Shown piece by piece: positions 56,607-64,000 of a stretch of 64,000 nt of DNA. The notes below the pieces were generated by a model that was given only the letters and a program-made list of their open reading frames with translations, made no database searches and had not been told where the DNA came from. The translations under genes were made by a program, and so were the position numbers. Source of the DNA: Runella sp. MFBS21 (GTDB lineage: Bacteria > Bacteroidota > Bacteroidia > Cytophagales > Spirosomataceae); assembly GCF_029433105.1 (NCBI RefSeq), contig NZ_JARNTW010000008.1, forward strand, positions 1 to 64,000, written 5' to 3'. Numbering within the stretch: the stretch's first letter is position 1; each line of letters begins with the position of its first letter.

Positions 56607-57734
56607 CTATTCTTCTGACTTATTTTTAAGACTCATCAGCAAGGTATAGGTGCCTTTTATTACAAAATCTTGATTGGGTTTTTCAGGCAAAAGTAGTTCT
56701 GTAAACCCATTTTCGGTATTTCCTATTTTTACTTCTTTCATTTCAAATTCACTGTCAGTCTTTCGGATAAAAGCGTATTGTTTGCCTTCGTAGCGTACAA
56801 TGGCGTCTTCGGGCAATACGTAAGCGTTGTTGTTTTTGACCTCCACCTCGGCATTCATATAGGTGCCGGGAATGAGCGCTTTATCATAATTTTTAAAATG
56901 GCACTGCACTTCTGTGGCTCGATCGGCGGTAAGGTCTTTTCCAATCATAATAATTTCGGAAATATATTTTTTATCCGGGCGGTTGTTGGTAAACGTCATG
57001 ATTTTTTGTCCAATAAAGAGCTTATCTACATCTTTTTCAAACACTTTCAACGCCAAGTGAATATCCGTCGGGTTGATGAGTTCAAACATTACTTCGGTTG
57101 GTGAGACGTATTTGCCGATGTTGCTGTTGATTTTGGACACATAACCGCTGATGGGCGAATAGATATTTACCGTGCGTGAAATAGTATTTTCGCTCAATCT
57201 TTCAGGATTAATCCCTACTAATTTCAATTTTTCGGCCAACGCACTCAACAAAACACGCTGTCCTCTGAATTCGGCTTCCGATTGCTGATAGACCTTATCG
57301 CTGCTGGCCTTGCTTTGGTTCAGGTCTTTTTGACGCAGGTACTCGTTTTCCAGAAAACTGATTCTAGATTTGGCGGTCAAATAATCCTGCTGCAACTGAA
57401 TGTATTGCTGGTCTTCCATAACGGCCAACAATTGCCCTTTGCGCACATTCATACCCACCAACAAATCGGTGTTTTTCAAATATCCCCCCATCGGTACGCT
57501 GATAGAAATCACGTTTTGGGGAGGTACTTCTATTTTACCGTTGACCTTCAGTACCGAAGCAATTTGCTTTTGCTCTAAAGGCGCCGTCACGATTCCCGCA
57601 TTTTTGCTCTGAACCGCAGTGAGTTTTACTGTATTCTCGTTGACTGTGGCCGCTACTGTTTGTTCTTCGGTCGTTTTGCTGCCGCAAGCGGTCAATAAAC
57701 TAAGTATTACAATGATGATGAATGTATTTTTCAT
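56607..57734 (-). CDS. RND efflux periplasmic adaptor (CusB/CzcB-like), lipoprotein
   Basis: The 375-residue protein has a lipobox (LLTACGSK) and the membrane-fusion fold: GKIEVPPQNVISISVPMGGYLK (biotinyl-lipoyl half), a helical hairpin (about 110-180), VNIYSPISGYVSKINSNIGKYVSP (second lipoyl half), and beta-barrel/membrane-proximal parts (PGTYMNAEVEV, VLPEDAIVRYEGKQYAFI). It links the inner-membrane RND pump to the outer-membrane channel. It begins 9 bases after the pump gene. There is no methionine/histidine metal-binding extension that could settle the metal. Confidence 0.9.
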   Translation of the reverse strand: MKNTFIIIVILSLLTACGSKTTEEQTVAATVNENTVKLTAVQSKNAGIVTAPLEQKQIASVLKVNGKIEVPPQNVISISVPMGGYLKNTDLLVGMNVRKGQLLAVMEDQQYIQLQQDYLTAKSRISFLENEYLRQKDLNQSKASSDKVYQQSEAEFRGQRVLLSALAEKLKLVGINPERLSENTISRTVNIYSPISGYVSKINSNIGKYVSPTEVMFELINPTDIHLALKVFEKDVDKLFIGQKIMTFTNNRPDKKYISEIIMIGKDLTADRATEVQCHFKNYDKALIPGTYMNAEVEVKNNNAYVLPEDAIVRYEGKQYAFIRKTDSEFEMKEVKIGNTENGFTELLLPEKPNQDFVIKGTYTLLMSLKNKSEE

Positions 57735-57743
57735 GGGGTTTTT

Positions 57744-60700
57744 CTATTTGGTGTTGAAATAATTGAGTTGAATAACGGCCTCATTTAGGTTCCTAATAGC
57801 CTCTACATAATCGTTTCTGACGGTAGTGGCTTGGTTCACCAATTGCACCCACTCAAGGTAATTGATGTTTCCGGCAAACAATTGTTGATTGGCCGTAGTC
57901 GTAATCAAACGGGCATTGGCCAAGGCCGTACTTTCAAAATAAGCGACCGTTTGAGCAAATTTATCGTACTGATTTTGAACAGCTTTATACTCCGTATCCA
58001 ACGATTGCATACCCACCAAATAATTACTTTCGGCCACGAGTTGCAGTACTTTAGCGCTGTTGATTTGGGCTTTTTGCGCGGACGTAAAAATCGGAATCCC
58101 AACGCCCACCTGCATCGACTGAAATCGGTGCAGGCCCGAATAGGTTTTATTGTCGGCTCCCACTCCTCGGATGCTGCCGTTATTGTACATCACCGAAAGA
58201 TTAGGCAACAGTCGGGTCTTTTCTACCTCTACTGAGGCGGCCGCTATGGCTTGTTGCTGTTTCAATAATTGCATCAATGGATGCTCGTTTAATGACAGCT
58301 CAGCCACAGTTTTAGCGAGTTTGAAGTTGTTGGTCGAAGGAGAAAAAATGGCGGAGGTATTGAGCAATAACTGAAATTGCAACTGCATCACATCCATATC
58401 CTGCAAAAGCTGATTGAGTTGCGTCTTAATTTGTCCCAGTTGGGTTTCGGCAGTGGCTTTTTCTAGTACGTTGCTTTCCCCTTTCGATAAGCGCAACTCG
58501 GCTCTTTTGAAAAAATCGGTATAAAGGGTATCGGCAAATTGCAGTAATTCTCGCTTTTGTTGTAGATACACCAGACCATAAAAGACTTGAGTCACTTGTT
58601 TTTTGAGCAACATTTCTCGAACATTGACCGCCAAAAGGCTACGTTTCCATTCTTCATTCAACAGATTTTTTTGGGCGGTATAGACTTTTGGAAAACTGAA
58701 CCCCTGCCCAATTCCAATTTTTGAATCCACATAGGCGCTATTGATTTGCCCAATTTCGAGCGAAGCACTGGCCTGTGGCAAATTCTTGGCCGTTTTCAGC
58801 AAAGTCTGTTGATAAACAGCAAGGAGCTTTTCATTTTTTACCGACAGGTTGTTTTTCAGGGCTGTATCAATGGCCGCCTGCAAGCTAATGGGGGTTTGAG
58901 CTTGGGTACTATTTCCCAAAAATCCTAAAAACAGAAGCATCGCCGCCGTTGCTGTTGTGGAAGGTTTACTGCCCACTTTTTCAAACACCATGTACAAAAC
59001 GGGCAGCACAAACAAGGTCAAAAACGTAGCAATCAGCAGTCCGCCAATGACAACCGTCGCCAGGGGACGTTGTACTTCCGCGCCCGCACCGTTACTGACA
59101 GCCATCGGCAAAAAGCCCAACGAAGCTACAAAAGCCGTCATCAATACAGGACGCAGACGTACTTTTGTGCCGTTCAAAACAATGTCTTTCACATCCGACA
59201 AACCGCTTGCTTTGAGGCGATTAAACTCCGCAATCAATACAATCCCGTTTAAGACCGCTACACCAAACAAAGCAATAAAACCCACTCCGGCACTGATACT
59301 GAAGGGCATACCTCGGAGGGCCAGAAACAAAATACCACCAATGGCCGACAGCGGAATGGCAGAGTAAATCAGTAAGCCCTGCTTGACCGAATGGAAAGCA
59401 AAAAAGAGCAGTAAAAATATCAATATCAGCGATACAGGTACGGCAATCATCAGACGTGCTTTGGCCGCATTTAGGTTCTCAAACGCCCCGCCATAGGTCA
59501 CATAATAGCCCGCCGGAAAGCGAAGTTGCTTTTCGACTTTGCCTTGCAATTCGGTCACAATACTTTGCACATCGCGACCTCGGACGTTAAAACCAACGAC
59601 AATACGGCGTTTGGCATCTTCGCGTTGGATTTGATTGGGGCCTTCTTTGATTTGAACATCAGCCAATTGGTAGAGTGGAATTTGTGTACCCTGCGGCGTG
59701 GGAATCAAGAGGTTTTGAACGGCTGTCAGGTCCTTTTTTTGCTCACCGCCGAGGCGTACCACCAAATCAAAGCGTTTTTCGCCTTCAAACACCATTCCAC
59801 TGCTTTGTCCAGCAAAGGCCGTATTGACTACCCGGTTGATGTCGGCGATATTGAGGTTATATTGGGCAATGGCATTACGATTGTACTGAATAATAATTTG
59901 GGGCATTCCCGACACCGACTCTACGTACAGATTTTTGGCTCCTTCTACGGCATTGATAAGTCCGCCTAGCTGATGTGCATAAGCGGCCAATGTATCCAAA
60001 TCTTCTCCAAAGATTTTACAAACCACATCTTGTCTTGCGCCCGTCATCAATTCATTGAACCGCATCTGAACGGGATACTGAAACCCTGTTGTTATGCCTG
60101 GTACTTCGGCCAAAGCGGTGCCCATTTTCTCGGCCAATTCATTAAAAGTTTTTGCCGATGTCCACTCGCTTTTATCTTTCAAAATCACCATCATATCGCC
60201 AGCTTCCATGGGCATAGGGTCAGTAGGAACCTCGCCACTGCCTATTTTGGTCACCACTTTTTCCACTTCAGGAAAACGGCTTTTGAGAATATGGGCGGCT
60301 TTTTGGGTGTTGGCAATGGTCGTCGTTAAGTTACTTCCCGTCAGCACCCGCGTATCAACGGCAAAATCACCTTCCTCTAGTGCAGGAATAAATTCACCGC
60401 CCAAGGTCGAAAATATAAAAAGGGCAATTGCGAAAAGCGAAAGCGTAGCGATCAACACCATTTTAGGAAAATCAATGACTTTGGAGAGTGCATTCTGATA
60501 GGCGCCTTCTACTTTAGCCATGAGCCTATCTGAAAAGTTGAGATCATGTTTGATTTTCTTACTCAGAAACACCGAACTCATCATAGGGATGTAAATCAAA
60601 GACAAAATAAAGGCTCCCAGCAACGCAAACGCCACCGTCTGTGCCATAGGTTTAAACATTTTTCCTTCGATACCCTGTAGCGTAAAAATGGGAAGATAGA

Positions 60701-62084
60701 CTACCAAAATGATAATTTGACCAAATACAGCGCTATTCATCATCTTGCCTGCTGATTGGTTCACCTCAGCATCCATTTGGGATTGGCTAAGGTGGGATAT
60801 GTCGCTAAACTTTTTATTATGAGAAAGTTGGTGCATCACTGCCTCCACAATAATCACCGCACCATCCACAATCAACCCAAAATCCAGCGCCCCCAAACTC
60901 ATCAAATTGCCGCTGACACCGAAGAGATTCATCATAATAATGGCAAACAACATCGCCAACGGAATCACCGAAGCTACCAACAGCCCCGCACGAACATTGC
61001 CCAAAAATAGTACCAACACAAAAATGACAATCAATGCCCCTTCCAAGAGGTTTTTCTCTACGGTGCCGATAGCGTTGTTCACCATTTTGGTGCGATCCAA
61101 AAATGCCTCAATTACGACGCCTTCGGGCAGGGTTTTCTGAATTTGGGCAATGCGTTCTTTCACCGCTTTAATGACCTCGCTGCTGTTGGAGCCTTTCAGC
61201 ATCATCACTACTGCACCAGCCACTTCGCCTTGGTCATTGTAGGTCATGGCTCCAAAACGAGTGGCAAAACCGATTTTTACGTCGGCCACGTCCCCAATGA
61301 AGAGAGGCGTACCCCCGCTGAGGCTTTTAATAGAGATGTTTTTGATGTCGTCTGTCCCCCCTACCAAGCCTTCACTTCGGATGTATAAAACAGTCGCTCC
61401 TTTTTCGATGTAAGAGCCACCCGTATTTTGATTGTTGTTTTCGAGGGCTTTGAATACATCATTAATCGTGATATTGTTGGCCTGTAATTTAGCCGGGTCC
61501 ACTTCAATGGAATATTGTTTGAGTTTGCCCCCAAAACTGCTGACCTCGGCTACCCCTTTTACGCCCAATAGTTGCCTGCGTACTATCCAATCCTGAATGG
61601 TGCGCAAGTCGGTTTCATTGTATTTGCCTTCGTAACCTTTTTTAGGACGGACTACGTATTGATAAATTTCGCCCAAACCCGTCGTAACAGGCCCTAATTC
61701 AGGCACCCCTACCCCTTGAGGAATAGCGGATTGTACCTTTTGCAAACGTTCTGCCACTTGCTGACGCACCCAATAAATATCGGTTTCGTCGTCAAAAACA
61801 ATGGTTACAAGCGATAACCCAAACCGAGAAAAGCTACGAATTTCATGCATTCCTGGTATGTTACTGTTGGCCTGCTCAATAGGAAACGTAACCAAGCGCT
61901 CTATATCAGTAGCTCCAAAAGAGGGAGCAATGGTAATCACCTGAACTTGATTATTGGTAATATCAGGAACGGCATCGATGGGTAATTTAGTAACTTCATA
62001 AGTGCCGTAGCCAAGCAGAGCAATGACCAACAGCCCAATGATGAGTTTATTCCTGACGGAAAACTCAATGATTGAATTTAGCAT
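57744..62084 (-). CDS. Heavy-metal RND pump CusA/CzcA fused to a CusC/TolC-type outer-membrane channel
   Basis: The 1446-residue protein is a natural fusion. Residues 1 to about 1035 are an HME-type RND pump: MLNSIIEFSVRNKLIIGLLV, VTFPIEQANSNIPGM, GLIVDGAVIIVEAVMHQLS (conserved Asp in TM4), GEFIPALEEGDFAVDTR, and LATVVIGGLLIATFLTLFVLP. A linker with a hydrophobic, signal-peptide-like segment (MLLFLGFLGNSTQAQ) follows, then an outer-membrane efflux protein domain (about 1050-1446: ISLQAAIDTALKNNLSVKNEK, RAELRLSKGESNVLEKATAE, ASVEVEKTRLLPNLSVMY). The fusion is known in several Bacteroidota metal efflux systems. The internal signal-like segment would let the outer-membrane part be released or remain tethered. 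Confidence 0.92.
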   Translation of the reverse strand: MLNSIIEFSVRNKLIIGLLVIALLGYGTYEVTKLPIDAVPDITNNQVQVITIAPSFGATDIERLVTFPIEQANSNIPGMHEIRSFSRFGLSLVTIVFDDETDIYWVRQQVAERLQKVQSAIPQGVGVPELGPVTTGLGEIYQYVVRPKKGYEGKYNETDLRTIQDWIVRRQLLGVKGVAEVSSFGGKLKQYSIEVDPAKLQANNITINDVFKALENNNQNTGGSYIEKGATVLYIRSEGLVGGTDDIKNISIKSLSGGTPLFIGDVADVKIGFATRFGAMTYNDQGEVAGAVVMMLKGSNSSEVIKAVKERIAQIQKTLPEGVVIEAFLDRTKMVNNAIGTVEKNLLEGALIVIFVLVLFLGNVRAGLLVASVIPLAMLFAIIMMNLFGVSGNLMSLGALDFGLIVDGAVIIVEAVMHQLSHNKKFSDISHLSQSQMDAEVNQSAGKMMNSAVFGQIIILVVYLPIFTLQGIEGKMFKPMAQTVAFALLGAFILSLIYIPMMSSVFLSKKIKHDLNFSDRLMAKVEGAYQNALSKVIDFPKMVLIATLSLFAIALFIFSTLGGEFIPALEEGDFAVDTRVLTGSNLTTTIANTQKAAHILKSRFPEVEKVVTKIGSGEVPTDPMPMEAGDMMVILKDKSEWTSAKTFNELAEKMGTALAEVPGITTGFQYPVQMRFNELMTGARQDVVCKIFGEDLDTLAAYAHQLGGLINAVEGAKNLYVESVSGMPQIIIQYNRNAIAQYNLNIADINRVVNTAFAGQSSGMVFEGEKRFDLVVRLGGEQKKDLTAVQNLLIPTPQGTQIPLYQLADVQIKEGPNQIQREDAKRRIVVGFNVRGRDVQSIVTELQGKVEKQLRFPAGYYVTYGGAFENLNAAKARLMIAVPVSLILIFLLLFFAFHSVKQGLLIYSAIPLSAIGGILFLALRGMPFSISAGVGFIALFGVAVLNGIVLIAEFNRLKASGLSDVKDIVLNGTKVRLRPVLMTAFVASLGFLPMAVSNGAGAEVQRPLATVVIGGLLIATFLTLFVLPVLYMVFEKVGSKPSTTATAAMLLFLGFLGNSTQAQTPISLQAAIDTALKNNLSVKNEKLLAVYQQTLLKTAKNLPQASASLEIGQINSAYVDSKIGIGQGFSFPKVYTAQKNLLNEEWKRSLLAVNVREMLLKKQVTQVFYGLVYLQQKRELLQFADTLYTDFFKRAELRLSKGESNVLEKATAETQLGQIKTQLNQLLQDMDVMQLQFQLLLNTSAIFSPSTNNFKLAKTVAELSLNEHPLMQLLKQQQAIAAASVEVEKTRLLPNLSVMYNNGSIRGVGADNKTYSGLHRFQSMQVGVGIPIFTSAQKAQINSAKVLQLVAESNYLVGMQSLDTEYKAVQNQYDKFAQTVAYFESTALANARLITTTANQQLFAGNINYLEWVQLVNQATTVRNDYVEAIRNLNEAVIQLNYFNTK

Positions 62085-62175
62085 GGAAATAATATTTAAT
62101 GAAATGACACTATATCCTCATCAAACATGATGAAGACTTGAAAATGAGCTAAATAGCTCGTTCAGAAGCAATTCA

Positions 62176-62556
62176 TTAAACAAATTGGGGCGGCTGCCAA
62201 ATAGAGTTCAAATGCGCCGAAAGAAGATGAGAATCCGAATAAAAAGACGGTTTTTCTTTTGATAGAATCACCACCTGCGGAGGCAGGGGGCTAAAAGTCA
62301 GAAACAAATAAATGGGTGCCTGAAACGAACCGCAATTATCGTGCGACTGAAAAGGGAGCTGATTGTCCCGCTCAGCATCACCGTCATCAGCATGATTGAC
62401 GAGATAGTGATGATGGATAAATTGAAAAAATGAGATAGAAGGATTTTTTTGCTGATGTTCCTGAAAATGCATCACAAGTACCGGCAGCTTCAGCAACTGA
62501 TTGAATTCAGTGGCTGAAAAGAGGTAAATGATTAGCAAAAATCTAGGAAGAAACAT
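62176..62556 (-). CDS. Small exported His-rich protein linked to metal efflux
   Basis: The 126-residue protein from ATG 62556 starts MFLPRFLLIIYLFSATEFNQLL, a signal-peptide- or membrane-anchor-like segment, and contains many potential metal ligands (HFQEHQQ, FIHHHYLVNHADDGD, QSHDNCGS). A small protein of this type often precedes CusA/CzcA genes in Bacteroidota. It lies 91 bases upstream of the pump gene on the same strand, so it is likely part of the operon. A periplasmic metal-binding or signalling role is an inference. Confidence 0.65.
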   Translation of the reverse strand: MFLPRFLLIIYLFSATEFNQLLKLPVLVMHFQEHQQKNPSISFFQFIHHHYLVNHADDGDAERDNQLPFQSHDNCGSFQAPIYLFLTFSPLPPQVVILSKEKPSFYSDSHLLSAHLNSIWQPPQFV

Positions 62557-62857
62557 TTTCACGAATTTATGGAGCAAAAGTAGCACATATTTTATTAAAA
62601 TTAGGCCTAAAATTCCACTTCTTTATGCTGGATTGCTTTATATAGTTTCTTTCTAAAAAAACATTCAATACCGCAATGTTATTGCCGCCACTGACATCAT
62701 TAAACAGTTTCCAGACTTTGCTACGCGCCGTCTGCTAGGATAGCAAGTTGATATAATGTTGTAAAAACGTTTACAAACAACCGCCTGAGAATAATTTTTT
62801 GTCTTAATTTTAGTGAATCAAACAAAACCTGTGACCCGCGCTGGATTTTAAACGCGC
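62557..62857. other. Intergenic region upstream of the metal operon
   Basis: About 300 bases with no gene visible on either strand. The promoter of the efflux operon should lie here, but I could not assign its boxes. No clear terminator for the OmpH-like gene was found. Confidence 0.45.
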
Positions 62858-63442
62858 TTATTTTTTAATCATTTTCAATAATCCTGCTTTGATGGGCGGA
62901 GCAGTGGCCGCTGTCACACCTAGCTTGAGTAGAATTTCTTTGGAAATATCAACCGCCTGCGCTCCCGCAAAAAGGACAATAGGCCAACTATCCTCCGCCC
63001 GTAAATCAGACCTGAAGATATAAGCATACTTATTTTCTTGACCATAGTCTGCAATCACTCCCTTTACTTTTTCTTCAATCACCGCAAACTTCTTTTGGTA
63101 AGTTAATTGCAAATCTTTTTCAGAATTTGATTGAAATTCTTGAATCGATTGCTGTAAGTTAACCAATTCTGTTTCCTTATCTTTGAGGATAAGAGGTGCC
63201 ACTTGTCCTTTGGGCAACTTCTGATAGGCATCCAATTTTTGTTGGTATTGAGCATACTTTTCTTTCAACACTTCTTGATACTTCGCAGAACTTCCCTCAA
63301 TCTCTTTTCTTAAAAGCTGATATTCAGGAAAATTGTCATAAACAAATTGCTGATCAATATAACCTAGCTTTAGAATTTGTCCCATCACCTGAGTTTGAGA
63401 ACAACTCATTAAAGCTATCAACAAAACGATAAGATTCTTCAT
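62858..63442 (-). CDS. OmpH/Skp-like periplasmic chaperone
   Basis: The 194-residue protein has a signal sequence (MKNLIVLLIALMSCSQTQVMG) and the OmpH pattern: LKLGYIDQQFVYDNFPEYQ, a long coiled coil (about 40-125: KEIEGSSAKYQEVLKEKY, LQQSIQEFQSNSEKDL) and a C-terminal VIADYGQENKYAYIFRSD. Skp proteins hold unfolded outer-membrane proteins in the periplasm. A cysteine near residue 14 in MSCSQ could be a lipobox. It begins 9 bases after the M56 peptidase gene, which is an unusual neighbour for a Skp gene. Confidence 0.85.
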   Translation of the reverse strand: MKNLIVLLIALMSCSQTQVMGQILKLGYIDQQFVYDNFPEYQLLRKEIEGSSAKYQEVLKEKYAQYQQKLDAYQKLPKGQVAPLILKDKETELVNLQQSIQEFQSNSEKDLQLTYQKKFAVIEEKVKGVIADYGQENKYAYIFRSDLRAEDSWPIVLFAGAQAVDISKEILLKLGVTAATAPPIKAGLLKMIKK

Positions 63443-63451
63443 TATTATGAT

Positions 63452-64000
63452 TTAGTTTTTTGAGGTGCTATTGGCAGGTGTCACGAAGCGCACCGGCGAA
63501 GTAGGCAAAGTAGCTGGGTATCTATAATTGCTGTAGGTTTTAGAATCTTGCTTCGGTTTGTCTAGAATAGTATCCAAAGTAGGTCTTAGATGCAAATACG
63601 TTTTTCTAAAATTTGACATAGAAGCAACGCTCGGTGCATACGTCTCTTTGAGGGTGTCTTGAGGCGTTTCTGTATTTTGTAAAACTAACTCACGTTTTAG
63701 TCTCTTTCTTTTCTTTTGAGCAGGCTTTTTTACCGCTAAAGGAGTTATGTCCTTTTGTTTTGGAAGCTCTTTTTGTGGCTCTTTCTCAGGGTCTATAGAT
63801 GCAGAAAGGTCTTTTAGTTTGGACAATTGCTCTTTTCCTGAAGTCGTTAACACTACCAGGGCCACCAGAGGGATTATGACCAAATATTTTGGCAATTGCC
63901 AAATTGAGGTTCTCTTTTTGTAAAGCATGTGGATTCTGTTTTTGAGAAATGAAGAATGATAGAATTGATTCGCAATGGACTCGACGAAAGCTCGTTGAGC
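63452..64000 (-). CDS. C-terminal part of an M56/BlaR1-type membrane peptidase, cut by window edge
   Basis: The frame ending at 63452 is open to the right edge (codons continue upstream of the ATG at 63928 with AQRAFVESIANQFYHSSFLKNRIHMLYKKR). The NQFYHSSFLKNRIHMLYKKRTS segment followed by a hydrophobic helix (YLVIIPLVALVVL) is typical of the end of the M56 domain in BlaR1-like metallopeptidases of Bacteroidota. A basic, Pro-rich tail of about 120 residues follows with no known domain. The catalytic HExxH is outside the window. The partner BlaI-type repressor would be upstream. ATG 63928 is not the real start. Confidence 0.75.
   Translation of the reverse strand, partial: AQRAFVESIANQFYHSSFLKNRIHMLYKKRTSIWQLPKYLVIIPLVALVVLTTSGKEQLSKLKDLSASIDPEKEPQKELPKQKDITPLAVKKPAQKKRKRLKRELVLQNTETPQDTLKETYAPSVASMSNFRKTYLHLRPTLDTILDKPKQDSKTYSNYRYPATLPTSPVRFVTPANSTSKN

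Noticed and set aside
1-64000. CRISPR array or complete prophage
   Set aside because: No set of evenly spaced identical repeats and no phage structural or integrase genes were seen on either strand.

Overview
The window looks like a chromosomal segment of a Bacteroidota bacterium, most likely order Cytophagales (Spirosomaceae/Cytophagaceae type). The evidence is a low G+C composition by eye, a SusC/SusD pair under a FecI/FecR-type sigma/anti-sigma pair, TANNTTTG-type promoters, DUF4403 and KTSC proteins, a CusA-CusC fusion efflux pump, and large Ig-repeat surface proteins. The genus is inference.

1-25 kb is mostly housekeeping. The left edge holds the start of a transposase-like gene next to a reading frame that resembles the C-terminal half of a KAP-type P-loop NTPase. 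Then come a DoxX-like membrane protein, a TPR histidine kinase, a metallophosphoesterase, an OmpA-family porin, RNase P RNA (rnpB, minus strand), a DUF4403 lipoprotein, a GH20 hexosaminidase, a csaA gene broken by an in-frame TAG, a YitT-family protein, pheA, rbfA, a CotH-kinase/Ig-repeat/dockerin-like surface protein, a cysteine desulfurase, a CpcT/CpeT-like protein, and an overlapping pair of unknown function (polytopic membrane protein plus lipoprotein).

25-31 kb, immediately downstream of tRNA-Phe, looks like a decaying accessory or defence island. It holds a 5'-truncated MvaI/BcnI-type restriction endonuclease with a nonsense codon, an AbiE-like antitoxin behind a clear palindromic operator, its toxin with a one-base frameshift, a decayed DUF2958 gene, two overlapping genes of unknown role (TPR/DUF3761-like and PH-like), and a G+C-rich stretch with RNA-like inverted repeats. 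A 1724-residue SdrD/Ig/DUF11 surface protein follows.

36-51 kb is a regulatory and glycan-use region. It has a very AT-rich spacer, a LytTR protein whose receiver lacks the phosphorylation residues, an AraC regulator, relics of a second AraC gene and of a secreted protein, and then a polysaccharide-utilisation locus (ECF sigma, FecR, SusC, SusD, GH78 rhamnosidase-like). A degraded IS5-type transposase lies beyond it.

51-64 kb carries a stand-alone response regulator, a stress cluster (large catalase with DJ-1-like tail, DUF892/YciF ferritin-like protein, KTSC protein, SDR dehydrogenase), a heavy-metal efflux operon (small His-rich secreted protein, CusA-CusC fusion, CusB-like adaptor), an OmpH/Skp-like chaperone and the C-terminal end of an M56/BlaR1-type peptidase that runs off the right edge.
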